A program made the translations under genes and the position numbers. From positions 960,320 through 1,024,319 of the forward strand of contig NW_018344331.1 of NCBI RefSeq assembly GCF_002099425.1: a stretch of 64,000 bases of DNA, written 5' to 3'. Origin of the DNA: Phascolarctos cinereus (lineage: Eukaryota; Chordata; Mammalia; Diprotodontia; Phascolarctidae). Below are positions 33,220-44,439 of this stretch, piece by piece. The notes beneath the pieces are model-generated. The model had not been told where the DNA came from and ran no database searches. It saw only the letters and a program-made list of their open reading frames with translations. How positions within the stretch are numbered: position 1 is the first letter of the stretch; each line of letters opens with the position of its first letter.

Positions 33220-33510
33220 ATGATAATAACTAACAACAGAGAGAAAGCATAACTGTTCAATTTTTATTTTCTTGCTATTGTCCTTGCCAAGGAGAAAGAT
33301 CTTTGGACTGTACAGTAAAAATGGCTAATATGTATCCAATTTGATAGCCAAGCTAAGAAAGAAGATAGTAAGAGAATGTTTAGTTGTCCTTAATACATTC
33401 AAGTCACCTAGTCAAAATGAATGATATCCTCAGGTACTGAATGGTTGAACTGGTGAATATCATTGTTGATCCAAGGTCAGTGATATTTGAAAATTGTGAG
33501 TATGATTCTG
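33220..33510 (+). repeat. CR1/L3 LINE, ORF2 N-terminal region
   Basis: The block 'gataataactaacaacagag' parallels the same CR1 segment at 29400-29450, followed by sequence resembling the SPGPDELHPxVLKEL region. Confidence 0.55.
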
Positions 33511-33721
33511 AGTGACAAGAATGGGAGAAAGGACACTGAGCATAGATACAGAGGTAGAAATGAATGAATGAATGAGACTTGGGAGAACAGAATGGAAATT
33601 GCATAGAAATAAACTTAGGCTTGCTAACAAGAAAATCTTCCTAAGAATTAGAGCTTAACCAAAAATTGAATGAGTTACCTCTGGGAGTGATGGAGTACTT
33701 CTCATTGGTAATCTTCATATT

Positions 33722-33960
33722 TGTTGTTGTTCAGTTGTTTCTGACTCTTTGTGAGCCTATTTGGCATTTTCTTGGCAGAGATATTGGAGTGGTTTGCTAT
33801 TTCTTTCTCCAGCTCATTTTACAGATGAGTAAACTGAGACAAACAGAGTTCAGTGACTTGCCCAGGGTCACACAGCTCTAAGTATCTGAGGCTAAATTTG
33901 AACTCAGATCTTCCTGACTCCAGGTACAGTGATCTAGCCACTGTTCCACCTAGCTACCCC
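33722..33960 (-). repeat. Marsupial tRNA-derived SINE with long tail
   Basis: Complement: 'ttgttgttgttcagttgttt' tail, 'cagtgacttgcccagggtca' core, head ending 'ccacctagctacccc'. Confidence 0.8.
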
Positions 33961-34441
33961 AACTAAGATCATACACAGGTGCAAATGGTAAGTTGGTGGC
34001 CAGCCTCAAGAGAGATTGGGGCCAGAATGCAGTCCATCCAAAAGACTTATGAAGTAAAGCTATCTAAGCAGAATGCAATAGATCATTTTCCTTAAATCCA
34101 AGCTCTGTGGGACGAAATAATCTTTTAGCTTCCTCCTAAATGGAATATTCTGCCTTTCTGAATCCCCAGTCCCAACCATAACTACCCACGCTTATTTTGT
34201 CATTCTGGCTTTGCTATGTATGTACATAGGACAATGGTATGGTCTTACCAGGAACCCCGGGGATAAATCCTCAGATGAGAGGTTGGGGATAGAAAGTGTA
34301 ATATGTGGGGAAAGATTCCTATCTACTAGCAATTCTAGACATTTCAAGTCGAGTATTTCCTAGATTTTCCTGTCTCGAGTCTCTTACCACATCCAGCTGT
34401 AACAGTGATTAGTCTGGTCCCCACTGCCTGAAGGTCAAATG

Positions 34442-35106
34442 TGTCAGGTTTCCACCTCACCCCCACCCCTCAGGGTTCTCAGGTACCCATAAGGGGTTGA
34501 GGGGAACGAATCTTTCATCTTTGCCATTGGCTCAAGTCCCCACCAATTATGTTCCCCCGATATTAAGGAATCAAGCGCTCCAATTCCATTTAACTACTTG
34601 TCAGATTGGCTTTTACAAAAGCATATTTAATATTTATTTTAAAGGTATAGCAAGAAGGAACATACAAACATCTCGTCCTCCTTCCCAGCACCTGTAGACA
34701 TACTCCTCCCTACACAGTCCTTAGTCTCTAGGAAGATAGGAGGTTGAAGTTCACAGTTCAAGTCAGTCCATTAGTCCCATCAGGATCCAAGTTTAAGGCA
34801 CTATATCTCCACTCCCACTCACCCTCAGGCTTGTATCCTAGGACCCTAGCTTCTCCAGGGCATCCCCTTTGGACTAGTTGCAACATCCAGCCTGGAATCT
34901 TGGGCTCCAAGGCTCCCATGACTCAAGCTCTCAAGTCTGGGACTCTGGGCCCTGTATTTACAACTGAAAAAGGACAAATCAAGCCAAAGCCTGAAGCCCG
35001 TTTCCCCGGGGCCAGTAGGCGCAGAAGGTGCTTATTAAATCTTCTTAGCTTAACAGCATGGTGCCCTTGAAGTGAATGAATGAGACCTTCAACCCTGATT
35101 CCCACA
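34442..35106 (-). mobile_element. Solo LTR of an endogenous retrovirus, about 665 bp
   Basis: On the minus strand it begins TGTGGGAATCAGGG and ends GGAAACCTGACA. An AATAAA signal lies about 190 bases before the 3' end (complement near 34636). The flanking hexamers caaatg and caaaga agree at four of six positions, which would fit a 6-bp duplication. No internal retroviral genes adjoin it, so it is a solo LTR fossil of moderate age. Confidence 0.65.
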
Positions 35107-35555
35107 CAAAGAGAGAGTGACTGTCTCTCCTTCAGGTAGATTTAAAGACACAGACAATTCTGACTACACAAGCCAATGGAAAGAAGTGGTTCTCACCCAC
35201 CAGTTAGACCAACATCTTCTCCAAGAAACAGATCCTTGACATCTCCTATGTGAGTGTTTCTCCATCTTATATCATTTGGGTATGCGCCAATGCACCTTTA
35301 TATTTTTTACATTTACACATCCTCTCATAGTCATACAACTAAGCGAGTGTTAGATGTGGTGTTTGAAATCTATTGCTATTTATACTAGAACATGTTCAAA
35401 AGGGAGTGAGGAGACCAGCCTTGTGTGGTTGGCAATTCTGCTCAGGATGAGGAGTGCAAAGTTGTTAACCACACATGCTCAGTATGTCACATGTGTGCGT
35501 GTGTGTTGGGGTTACAGAGTGAGACTTTTACTGTAAAGTGACTGTATAAGATACT
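35107..35555. other. No gene recognised
   Basis: About 450 bases between a solo LTR and an L2 end, without an identifiable element. Confidence 0.35.
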
Positions 35556-35559
35556 CTAT

Positions 35560-35916
35560 CTCTCAGCTTTGGGCATTTTCTCTGGCTGTCTCCCATTCCT
35601 GGAATGCTCTCTCTCCTCATCTCTGTCTACTAGCTTCTCTGGATTCCTTCAAGTCTCAACTAAAATCTCATCATCTACAAGAAGCTTTTCTTAATCCCTC
35701 TTAATTCTAGTGTTTGCCTTCTCTTAATTATGTCCTGTTTATCCTGTGTATAGCTTGTTTGTTTGCTACACATAACAAACATATTTATTGGTTAATTCTC
35801 TCCCACATTAGACTGTGTCCTCCTTGAGGGCAGGAACTGTCTTTTGATGCTTTTTGTATCCTCAGGGTTTAGCACCCTGTGTGTCATATAGTAGGCACTG
35901 TGGTGGGTGGATTGAT
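35560..35916 (+). repeat. L2 LINE 3' end
   Basis: 'ctccttgagggcaggaactg' and 'tcatatagtaggcactgtgg' mark the L2 terminus. The LTR at 35917 adjoins the end of this copy. Confidence 0.75.
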
Positions 35917-36573
35917 TGAAAGACTGAGAAAACAAAGGATCAAGCTTCAAAGCTTACCCATTTATTGAACAATGCATGTCAATTACATAACAAATGGAGA
36001 CTAGGCTTCCTCAGCTTCAGAGAAAACAATTAATGGGATATAAACCAGTATAGAAAATTAGGTAATCTGATTTCTAATGAGAGGAAAGATTAGGGGCTTT
36101 CCAGATTGGGAGGGGGAGAGTGAACAGGTGCAATTTACTGAAATCAGAAAAAAAGAGATGTTACACCACCCCCACCCGAGTGTCTCTATTCAATCAAAAG
36201 AACATGGAAACAACTGATTGGCCAATGTAGGGCCAGTTTTCAGAAAAGGCGTATGGGTTGCTTTAGAAGTATAATTGTGAGAAAACTCTGCATTAATCTT
36301 ATCTGACTGGGCTTCTGGTCAGCATAACCTAGATCCTTAGTTAAGGGTTAGTCTAAACAACAAGAAGAGGCAGTCCAGCTTCCCAGCCTTGCAGGACTAG
36401 GTTCAAACAATGCAACAAAGATTTCTCGTAATTCCCACAATTGAATAAAGTTTTCTCACAAGACAGAAATTGGATTACGCCCATAACTGAATAAAAATGG
36501 AACCTGAGCTAGCTCCAGAATTGAGTTACAAGATGAAGTCAGTGTGATTCTCTCAATTCCCATAATTCCTTCA
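35917..36573 (-). mobile_element. Endogenous retrovirus LTR, about 657 bp
   Basis: On the minus strand it begins TGAAGGAATTATGG, just after a purine-rich stretch (aaaggtgagggga) that looks like a polypurine tract, and ends CAGTCTTTCA. A CCAAT box (ggccaatcagttg) and an AATAAA signal are in the expected order. The apparent polypurine tract suggests that this is the 3' LTR and that some internal remnant lies at higher coordinates. Fossil. Confidence 0.6.
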
Positions 36574-37524
36574 ATCCCCTCACCTTTGATTCCTGGGGGC
36601 AGGGCCAGCTATAAGCCAAATTTATAAGGTTTTTCATATTTTTATAATCAGAATTATGTAAGTCAGGCTGCAGATCAAACTATTTAGAGGGTCCACAATG
36701 GACTAGTTTTGAGAGGGGTGGTTTATATGTTGCCAGGATAACCAAGAAAACTCAGCATAAACACAGTAAAACAAAAGACCAAAGTAATACAATGATGATC
36801 ATCAATATTAAATAACATCAGGTCTCCTTGTATCCTACTAACCAACTCCCAATGTCCATTAATCAGCACATCTTGAGTCCCATATGTCCCATGTAGTTGT
36901 CTGGTCCTTGGAAATATCTTCTCGTGGACCTTGTGGAATAGCCTCATACTCAGGACAGCTCTGAAAGAGCTCTGCTTCTCTAGTTCCAAATCACTTGTAG
37001 CAGTTCCTAGATAATTCCACTAAAATATGCCAGTAAGAAGACATAATACAATTTAGTACAATCTCTTAAATTTGGTTTTCTAATAATTAGTTCATGTGGT
37101 GAAAAACAGCTCAAATCTTATGGAGCAAATCCTATTAGTAACAGAGCTATAAAGAAGAACATCAAATCAGGAACCCATAATTCACTCGAGACTTTAGAAA
37201 ATTTCAACTTTTACATATTACTTGCTGTTTCTTTTTTCACCTAAACCATGTAGATGACATAAGAATCTTAAAAAAAAAATTCATGAGGGTCTAACTTGTA
37301 AAATGAACTTTTCTATCTTTTAAAATGGGAAAATAATTTCACTTTCTTTACAATTATCAGTGCAATGTATATATAAAATCCTTATCCAATTTTGAGAACA
37401 TATTATGAAACCACACTCAAAGCCTGAATTTTCATACTAGATATGTTTGGAAGTCAATCATACACATATGTATATAGTTCTTAGAGAAAGTAGCGTAATC
37501 TTGTTGCTTTCCCAAAATACACTG
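36574..37524 (-). mobile_element. Possible internal remnant of the same retroviral element
   Basis: This sequence lies between two pieces of the same LTR family in the same orientation. No gag, pol or env similarity was recognised, so the assignment rests on position only. It could equally be host spacer. Confidence 0.25.
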
Positions 37525-37585
37525 TTCCAGAATTTAGTCACAAGATGGGAGCCAGTGTGATTCACTCAATTCCATAATTCCCTCA
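37525..37585 (-). mobile_element. Fragment of the start of the same LTR family
   Basis: Over about 60 bases it parallels the LTR start at 36510-36573 ('gtgtgattcactcaattcca' beside 'gtgtgattctctcaattccc'), including the TGAGGGAATTATGG end. A partial, fossil LTR. Confidence 0.55.
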
Positions 37586-37904
37586 GCTCTTAATGCTTAT
37601 TGGCTGATTTGTTGACTAAATTGGGAAAAGGTGGGGTTGTCCCACATAGCAGGGCATGTTTTTATTGCACCCTAGGGAAGCCCTAGCTTCATGTAACACT
37701 GATGAGATTTATACAGTATATTCCCTGAATTACACTAGTATGCCTCAACTGCCTCTTCCCTCTGCCCCTGCAGGTCCCTTCTCCCACTGATGAGTTCTTC
37801 CCAGTACCTCCATTTGGCACAAGAATCCAAAGCAGCCACCACTCATTCTTGGGATTCTATCAGCCCAAATTCTTCACCTTTTTTTTTTTTGGTGTGGTCT
37901 TTCC

Positions 37905-38015
37905 CTATTAGAATGTTAGATTCTTGAGGGTAGGGACTGTTTTTCTTTTTGCTTGTATTTGTAGTTCCAGCACTTAGCACAGTGCTTGGCACATAGTAGG
38001 TGCTTAATAAATGCT
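37905..38015 (+). repeat. L2 LINE 3' end
   Basis: 'gattcttgagggtagggact' to 'cttggcacatagtaggtgct' and 'taataaatgcttgtggactg'. A short MIR-like core follows at 38030-38095. Confidence 0.8.
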
Positions 38016-38099
38016 TGTGGACTGAATTTTACTTGAGTCAGAAAACCAGGGTTCAAATCCCATCCATACTGTTTATATGACCTTGGCCAACAGCCCTTC

Positions 38100-38585
38100 A
38101 CATATAGCTATCATGTCCTATTTATCTTCTCCCCCTTCTCCCTACCACCTCTCCTTTTTCATAGGTAAAATGTCCCCATTTCCTTCAACTGATCTTTAGA
38201 TAGCATGATTTCTAGGTCCTCAACAACTCTGCTGCCTTCCTCTAGACACTAGCTTATCAATAGCCTTTGTAAATGGTAGCACTCAGAAATGAACACTATG
38301 TTCCAGGTATGGCTAGTCCAGAGAAAAGTATGGTCAGATTCTCACTTCCTTCTCTTTCGGACACCATGCTTCTCTTAATATAGCCTAAGATCTGACCAGG
38401 TTTTTTTTTCTTTTTCTCGTTACCAGCAGTGTTCTTGACTCATATTGAGCTTACAGAAATCTTGAGATCTTTTTTAGGTAGACTATTATAGCTGAGCCTT
38501 GTCCCTCCCATGTTGTACTTGCAATTTTGACTTTTGGGACATAACTGGAAGACTTTACCTTTATACAAATATAGAAAGGAGCTGT
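38100..38585 (-). repeat. CR1/L3 LINE, ORF2 C-terminal region
   Basis: The minus strand at 38460-38580 reads KGKVFQLCPKSQNCKYNMGG and SLPKKDLKI, the CR1 KCKVLHLG...YxMG...SEKDLGV block. The left part is the antisense of the following ORF2 segment. Confidence 0.7.
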
Positions 38586-38659
38586 GACTTGGGGTGGGAA
38601 AGTACTGGTGAGGAAAGTCCCTGTGTGAATGCTTTCTCCAACAGGACATGGTTAGTAAA

Positions 38660-38810
38660 TAGGACCAAGGAAGTTGCTTCAGCCATGTAGAGATTAAGGG
38701 ACTTACCCAGGGTCACATAGCTCTTAAGTATCAGAGAAAGGATCAAAATTTAGGTCTTTCTGATTCCAAGCCTGTCCCTCTATCCATTATGTCATGCTGC
38801 CTTGAAAAAA
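38660..38810 (-). repeat. MIR-like SINE
   Basis: 'agggacttacccagggtcac' core in complement and a degraded head at the right. Confidence 0.7.
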
Positions 38811-38889
38811 AACTATTCATTGATTTCTATTGAATTTCAGTGTACTAGGTTGGGCACAGTACTTTTTTAACTCAGGCAAGTTACTTCAG

Positions 38890-38955
38890 TTCAACTGAGC
38901 AAAAACTTATTTGGTCTCTACTATGTGTGCTAGGTGCTGGAGATATAAAGACAAC
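38890..38955 (-). repeat. L2 LINE 3' end, antisense
   Basis: 'gtctctactatgtgtgctag' complement of the L2 terminus, short and decayed. Confidence 0.5.
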
Positions 38956-38989
38956 TCTTGCCAATTTCTATCTATAGTCTCATAAATAC

Positions 38990-39480
38990 CTCCCACTCCC
39001 ACCTCCCTTCTTTCCTTTGATGCTGCAACCACAGTGGTTCAGACCCTCATTACCTCACTCTGGGATCATTGTAATAGCTTGCTGTCAGGTCTCACGCTCT
39101 GGTCCATCTTCCACTGAGCTGTTGAAATGATATTCCCAAAGTTCAGGTCTGCCCATGTCACCCCTCCCATCTCCCACTCAATAAACTCCGGTGGCTCTCT
39201 ATTACCTCCAAGATTAAATAAATAACCTGTGTTTGGCTTTTAAAGATGTTTATTATCTAGTCCCTTCTTACTCTCATTATATCTTGCTCACTTGACATGG
39301 CCTCCTTGCTCTTGCTTTACACCACACCCCATTTTCCAGTTCTGAGCATTTTCACTGGCTGTCCCCCATGCCTGGAATTCTCTCCCTCCTCATTTCCACC
39401 TTCTGGCTTCTGGAGCTTCTTTCAAGTCCCAGATAAAATACTGCCTTCTACAGGAAGCCTTTCCTGATTCTCCTTAATGC
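38990..39480 (+). repeat. L2 LINE, ORF2 end and 3' UTR, split by a SINE
   Basis: 'atcattgtaatagcttgctg' (L2 YCNSLL region) through 'tggctctctattacctccaa' to 'ctacaggaagcctttcctga'. The L2 end resumes at 39815-39905 ('tgtgagctccttgagagtag') after the SINE at 39550-39812. Confidence 0.8.
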
Positions 39481-39549
39481 AAATACCTTCATTTTTGGAT
39501 GATTGGAGTATTGATCCTTCTTGGATTATTTCCAATTTATCCTGTATAC

Positions 39550-39812
39550 ATATCAATAGCCAACATTTATATAGTGCTTTAAGCTTTCCTTTGTATTTTA
39601 CAGATATCATCTCATATTATCCTTAAAACAATCCTAGGAGGTAGGTACTATTATTATCATCTCCATTTTGCAGATGAGGAAACTGAGGCAAACATGAGTT
39701 AGATGACTTGTTCAGAGTTACACATAGAGTTAAGGGTCTGAGGCCACATTTGAACTCATGTCTTCTGGACTCCACGTCCATCACTCTGTCTGCTGTGCCA
39801 CCTAACTCCCTC
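39550..39812 (-). repeat. Full-length MIR-like SINE inside an L2 copy
   Basis: Complement from tail ('catttatatagtgctttaag') through 'cattttgcagatgaggaaac' to head ('gctgtgccacctaact'). Confidence 0.8.
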
Positions 39813-39814
39813 CT

Positions 39815-39905
39815 GTCTCATTTGCACATAGTTGTTTTCATGTTTTCTCCCCTATTTGATTGTGAGCTCCTTGAGAGTAGGAACTGTCTTTTGCCTTTAT
39901 ATCTC
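39815..39905 (+). repeat. L2 LINE 3' end, right part
   Basis: Continues the L2 copy that starts at 38990, after the SINE. Confidence 0.65.
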
Positions 39906-39909
39906 TACG

Positions 39910-40060
39910 TGGTCAGATTCTCACCTCCTTCTTTTTTGGACACCACACCTCTCTTAATAGAGCCTAATATCTAAGTCTTTTTTTTCTCTTTTTCTCTTTA
40001 CCAGCCACTGTGGCAATATTGTTGACTCATACTGAGCTTATAGAAACTTAGCACAGTTGT
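39910..40060 (-). repeat. CR1/L3 LINE fragment
   Basis: It parallels 38330-38460 ('gtcagattctcacctccttc' beside 'gtcagattctcacttccttc', then 'ttgttgactcatactgagct'). It is either a second copy of the same CR1 segment or a duplicated piece. Confidence 0.6.
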
Positions 40061-40434
40061 CTGGCACTTAGACGGTGCTTAAAAATGTTTATTTTCTGAC
40101 TGGAAGTCCAAATAGTTCCTGGGCTTCCAGCTTGAAAAGGAAACAAAAAAAAAATGAAAGGGAAGTGATCACCTGTAAATCTAAAATGTCTTCAATTTGT
40201 TATACAAGCTGAAATAGTATAGCTAAATGAGAATATAGACCATCTGGGAGGGCAGGCAACTTGGCCTACTACGTTTTTGATAAATAATAATTTTCAATAT
40301 TTTTAAAATATGTAGGTCAATGATATGTTCATGTTTGGTTGATATATTTATATCTGTGTTTAATGATAATTTAAAGGAAAAAAAGTTCCTAAAGTTTTCA
40401 TTCTGCATTTCTCCTCTCTAGCCTTCATCTACTT

Positions 40435-40705
40435 AAGTACCAAGTACTGTGTCTAGGGTCCCTTACAGGAAGCCTTTCTCAACTCTTCTTAATTCTAGTT
40501 CTTTCTCTCTGTTACTTATTTCCTAATTAGCCTGCATATAGCTTGTTTGTTCACATTTGTTTGCTTGGTGTCTCCCCCATTCTGTTGTAAGCTCCTTGAA
40601 GGCAGGTGCTATCTTTTGCCTCTTTTTTGTATCTATAGTGCATAGCATGGTACGTGGTACATAGTAGGTATCTAATAAATGTCTATTAATTGACTAATGA
40701 ATGTA
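40435..40705 (+). repeat. L2 LINE 3' end
   Basis: 'cttacaggaagcctttctca', 'aagctccttgaaggcaggtg' and 'ggtacatagtaggtatctaa'. Confidence 0.8.
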
Positions 40706-40889
40706 TTAACAGTTTGCTTTTCCAGGCAAGAGGCACAGAAGCATTAAAGGAATGGATATGCTGGTTTATTTGGAGGATTGTGATTGGAGAATCGTGAATT
40801 CCAAGAGGACCTAGGAATTCAAACTTTAACATGGGACAAGGCTGGGATACTTGTGAAGAGGAGAGAAGATGATAGGAAAACAAAGTCTG

Positions 40890-41075
40890 CTGTTTTGGAA
40901 AGAATTCTGGGTGCAGAATCAGAAGACTTGGACTTGAGTCTTGACTCTACCACTTGCCAGCAAGTCACTCAAACTGCTTGAGTTTTAATAGGCTACATCT
41001 GTAAAATGGGGTAACTCCTGCTGCCCTACCTCCATCACAGGCCTGCTGTGAGAATCAAAGAAATAATGGAGTGGA
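40890..41075 (+). repeat. MIR-like SINE
   Basis: Decayed head, core 'ttgccagcaagtcactcaaa' and 'acatctgtaaaatggggtaa'. Confidence 0.65.
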
Positions 41076-41123
41076 TTTTATCCACTTCACTTCAGCAGTT
41101 CTGCAGCTGGCACTGGTATTTTC

Positions 41124-41724
41124 TTTTTTTCTTTTTTTTTTGTGGTCATTCTTTTTTTTTTTTTAATTTTTTTTTCCATATGCTTTTGAGTTGAAAATTT
41201 TTTCTCCCTTTTTCTCCCCCCCCCACCCTCCCCAAGATGGCGCACAATCTGACATAGGCTTTACATTTACATACCCATTAAATATATTTTCACATTAGTG
41301 AAGTTGTAAGTAAAAATTAAAACCAATAAGAGGAACCATCAGAAAGATGAAACAAAACTCAACTGAAGGTAAAAATAAGTGAGAGCGATTCGACTTCCAT
41401 AGTTCTTTCTTTGGATGTGGACAGCATTTTCCATCCCGAGGCCTCTGGAGATGTCTTAGATCTTCGTAATGCTGAGAAGGGTTCAGTTTAACATTCTTAG
41501 TCATTGTATAATGTGGCTGCTATTATATACAAAGTCCTCTTGGTTCTGCTCACTTCACTCAGCATCAGACCACATAAGTCTTCCCAGGTTTTTCTGAAGT
41601 CAGCCTGTTCATCATTTCTTATAGAACAATAATATTCCATTACATTCATATACCACAACTTGCTCAGCCATTCCCCAATTGATGGGCATCCTCTCAATTT
41701 CCAATTCTTTGCCACCACAAAAAG
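41124..41724 (-). repeat. 5'-truncated L1 insertion with perfect 19-bp TSD
   Basis: A T-rich left end (the complement of the poly(A) tail) is followed by the L1 3' UTR and the end of ORF2. The minus strand reads WLSKLWYMNVMEYYCSIRND and RKTWEDLCGLMLSEVSR. The perfect direct repeat agctggcactggtattttc (41105-41123 and 41725-41743) bounds it. At the 5' truncation, L1 sequence and target overlap by a few bases (agct), as often seen for L1. One of the younger insertions here. Confidence 0.9.
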
Positions 41725-41744
41725 AGCTGGCACTGGTATTTTCA

Positions 41745-41935
41745 CATGTCTACAATACCAACTTATCTTTGCAGAATTCTCACAAGACCCAAGTGGGCAA
41801 GATTTTCTCAGATAAAGAAACTGAGGTCCAGAAAGATTCAGTAACTTGCACCAAGTTACACAGCCAATGTCTGAATCTGAAGGAAGTTCCAGGTCCATCC
41901 ACTCACCTCCATCACATTCCAAAACATAGGAGGTA
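41745..41935 (-). repeat. MIR-like SINE, old
   Basis: Complement of a MIR: 'tctcagataaagaaactgag' and 'agtaacttgcaccaagttac'. It flanks the L1 insertion on the right. Confidence 0.6.
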
Positions 41936-42089
41936 ATTAGATCAGGAGAAAGGGATATGATTTTTCTCCTACATCATAGATGAAGAAACTGAAAAGTCTT
42001 GTCCGTAGTTAATCAATGCATTTGAACAAAGAATCTAAATGAAAATAACAATAATGATGATGATGTGGTTGATTATGGGTGACATTTAC

Positions 42090-42240
42090 CATGATCAAAT
42101 TATTTAATTTCCCTGAGTCTCAGTTTCCTCAACCACAAAACTCAGAGTGCCTACATCATTGGGTTGTTGTGGGATCCAATGTAGATAATGTATGTAAACT
42201 TTCAAGTATCATATATAAATATCACTATTTCTAGCATTTA
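42090..42240 (+). repeat. MIR-like SINE
   Basis: 'tgagtctcagtttcctcaac' core and 'gggttgttgtgggatccaat' tail half. Confidence 0.6.
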
Positions 42241-42284
42241 AAGTTTTCAAGGCACCTTTGGAACATTGTACCATTTAAATCACA

Positions 42285-42385
42285 TAACCAGTCAGTCAAC
42301 AAATATTTATTAAGTAATTACTATGTGCCAGGAACTGTGTTAAGCTCTGGGAACAGAGGAAGAAAAAAAATATTGTTGAGGTCTT
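42285..42385 (-). repeat. L2 LINE 3' end, antisense
   Basis: 'caacaaatatttattaagta' and 'ctatgtgccaggaactgtgt' are the complement of the L2 terminus. Confidence 0.65.
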
Positions 42386-42411
42386 ATTATCTTCATTACT
42401 CCGAAGAGAGA

Positions 42412-42575
42412 TAGCCTCATGTAGGGGAAAGATGTGTAATTTCAGCTTTGCCATTTTCTAGCTGTGTAATCTTGGGCAAGTCCTACTCCCTGTCTCAGAC
42501 TCAGTATCCTTAGCTATAAGATGAGAAAGGTTAGAGATCATTGCTAGGATCCCTTCTGGCATAGATGTTTGTGAG
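42412..42575 (+). repeat. MIR-like SINE
   Basis: Core 'ctagctgtgtaatcttgggc' and 'cttagctataagatgagaaa'. Confidence 0.65.
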
Positions 42576-42761
42576 TTTAGGGGATCTTACTACAAAAAAA
42601 AAAAAAACCAACAAAATTGGCCCTGCATAAAGCTTACATGCACTGAACTGGCTACTTCAACAATCTGTCACAGTTTAATTAGAATTATTGTGCCATATCC
42701 TAGACACTAAAGCTTTCAATTGGTTTAAGGTCACATTTGGGACAGAGACATGAGCAGAAAG

Positions 42762-42966
42762 GTTATATAGTGTAGTGGAATGAGAACTGGAGTGGAATCA
42801 AGAGATCTGGGTTCAAGACTTAAAGGCTCAGCCACTTATTATCTGTGGGACTCTGGGCAACTCACACAACTTCCATGGACTTCAGTTTCCTTACTTGCCA
42901 AATATAAGATGGGAATCAAGGTGGCAAAATAGATGATGTCTCATGTCTTTTCCTATTCAAAGATTT
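42762..42966 (+). repeat. MIR-like SINE
   Basis: Head 'tatagtgtagtggaatgaga', core 'tctgtgggactctgggcaac' and 'cagtttccttacttgccaaa'. Its right end meets the inverted junction copy at 42967. Confidence 0.7.
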
Positions 42967-43011
42967 CATGTGAAAATACCAGTGCCAGCTCTTTTTGTGG
43001 TGGCAAAGAAT
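42967..43011 (-). repeat. 45-bp inverted copy of an L1/flank junction
   Basis: An exact reverse complement of 41704-41748: five bases of host flank, the 19-base target-site duplication and 21 bases of L1 5' end. It lies 1.2 kb away. It must have been copied after the L1 had inserted. Confidence 0.9.
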
Positions 43012-43033
43012 GGGAGTATGAATTCAAATTTGG

Positions 43034-43275
43034 CAGCTAAGTGGCACAGTGGATAGAGCACTGGGCTTAGAATCAGGAAGACATCTTTATGAGTTCAAAT
43101 CTGGCCTCAAACTTGTGCTGTGTGACCCTGGGCAAGTCACTTAACCCTACTTGCCTCAGTTTCTTCATCTGTAAAACAAGCTGGAGAAGGAAATGGCAAA
43201 CCACTCCAGTATCTTTGCCAAGAAAACCACAAATAGGGTCATGAAGAGTTGGACACAAACGACAACTCAATGACA
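43034..43275 (+). repeat. Marsupial tRNA-derived SINE with long tail
   Basis: Head 'ggcagctaagtggcacagtg', core 'gtgtgaccctgggcaagtca', tail 'ggagaaggaaatggcaaacc' to 'cgacaactcaatgac'. The flanks 'tgaattcaaattt' and 'tgaatttaaactg' look like a diverged target-site duplication. Confidence 0.85.
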
Positions 43276-43984
43276 AGAATGAATTTAAACTGTGCCTTCT
43301 GTTCTCTGATTTTCTCTTCCATGAGTAAATGTAGGGTTCCATTGAGTCTTACACTGAGGGTTATACTTGATGAGAAAGGAAGGAAAGGAAGAAAGGATGG
43401 AAACATTATTTAGTGAATTCCTTTTTTGCTTTTAGACCTAAAACTAAGAGTTAGGAGGAAGCTTGAGCTGTAATGGGTGGGTGGAGGAGAAGTGGGCAGA
43501 GGTTGCTCATTTTTATAAGAAATCAGGTTTTTCAGTTGAATGAACTTGTCATAGCTGACCTGTCTCATTTGCAAGATGTTTCTGCCTGGGACTTATTGGG
43601 TGTTCACCAAAATGATATGTATGTGCTTGTAAATGTATGTCTGTTTTCAAACCCCTTGCATGCCTCTCAAAGAAGCTGATTTGAAGGGTTGAGTTGGAGT
43701 TGGGTGGGGGTTAGGGTAGGGGTTAGGATGGGGGCAGCTACTCCAAATGGGAATCTAATTATCTCATGCTGCCCATTGTTCAGTCATTTGGAACACCACT
43801 AGCTAAATTTTTCTAAAGCCTTTGTTGGCCAGATTGGCCAGAAGCCTAATCAAGCAACAGAACAAGATCTTTCCTCCCCTATCAAGAGTGAAATGTGCAG
43901 AAAATGTTCAATGATACTCAGATTCCAAGAGCTCCAGTCCTGCTTGATTACTGGCTAAGAGGGCAGACAGTCTATTGCAAAGTA

Positions 43985-44150
43985 GCAAAAAGGTTTTGAT
44001 TAGGAATCAGAGGACCTAACTTTAAACTAAGGATTTGTCACTTACTTTGACAGAATCTGTGACTTTGGGCAAGCCTTTTTATCTCTCAGCCTCAGTTTTC
44101 CTATGTGCAAAATGCAGTTGGATCACATAATTGCTGTCTATCCTATCCCC
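43985..44150 (+). repeat. MIR-like SINE, old
   Basis: 'gattaggaatcagaggacct' head part and 'ctgtgactttgggcaagcct' core. Confidence 0.6.
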
Positions 44151-44439
44151 GAATCATACGGTTTTATGGAATATTATCTTTTGTGGGGCAGGGCTCATCA
44201 CCATTGGTCAAAAACTAAAAGCAATTGGGGTCACCATGATCTGCATAGTCTTCCTCTGAGACCAAATTCAAGGGGATTTGCTCAGTTGGACTTTCTGAAC
44301 TCCAAGATCAGCTCCTCCTTTACTAGACCTGGGGAGCAGAGTCAGCCCAAGCTAGAAGTAAATGATGTCCAGAGGGATTCTAACCTTTCAAGGTGGGTAG
44401 TGCTAAAGCTGTTACTCACACTTGCTTCCCCTACCTCCT

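Noticed and set aside
34744-35070. 108-codon plus-strand frame
   Set aside because: It lies wholly within the solo LTR, antisense to it, and has no recognisable domain.
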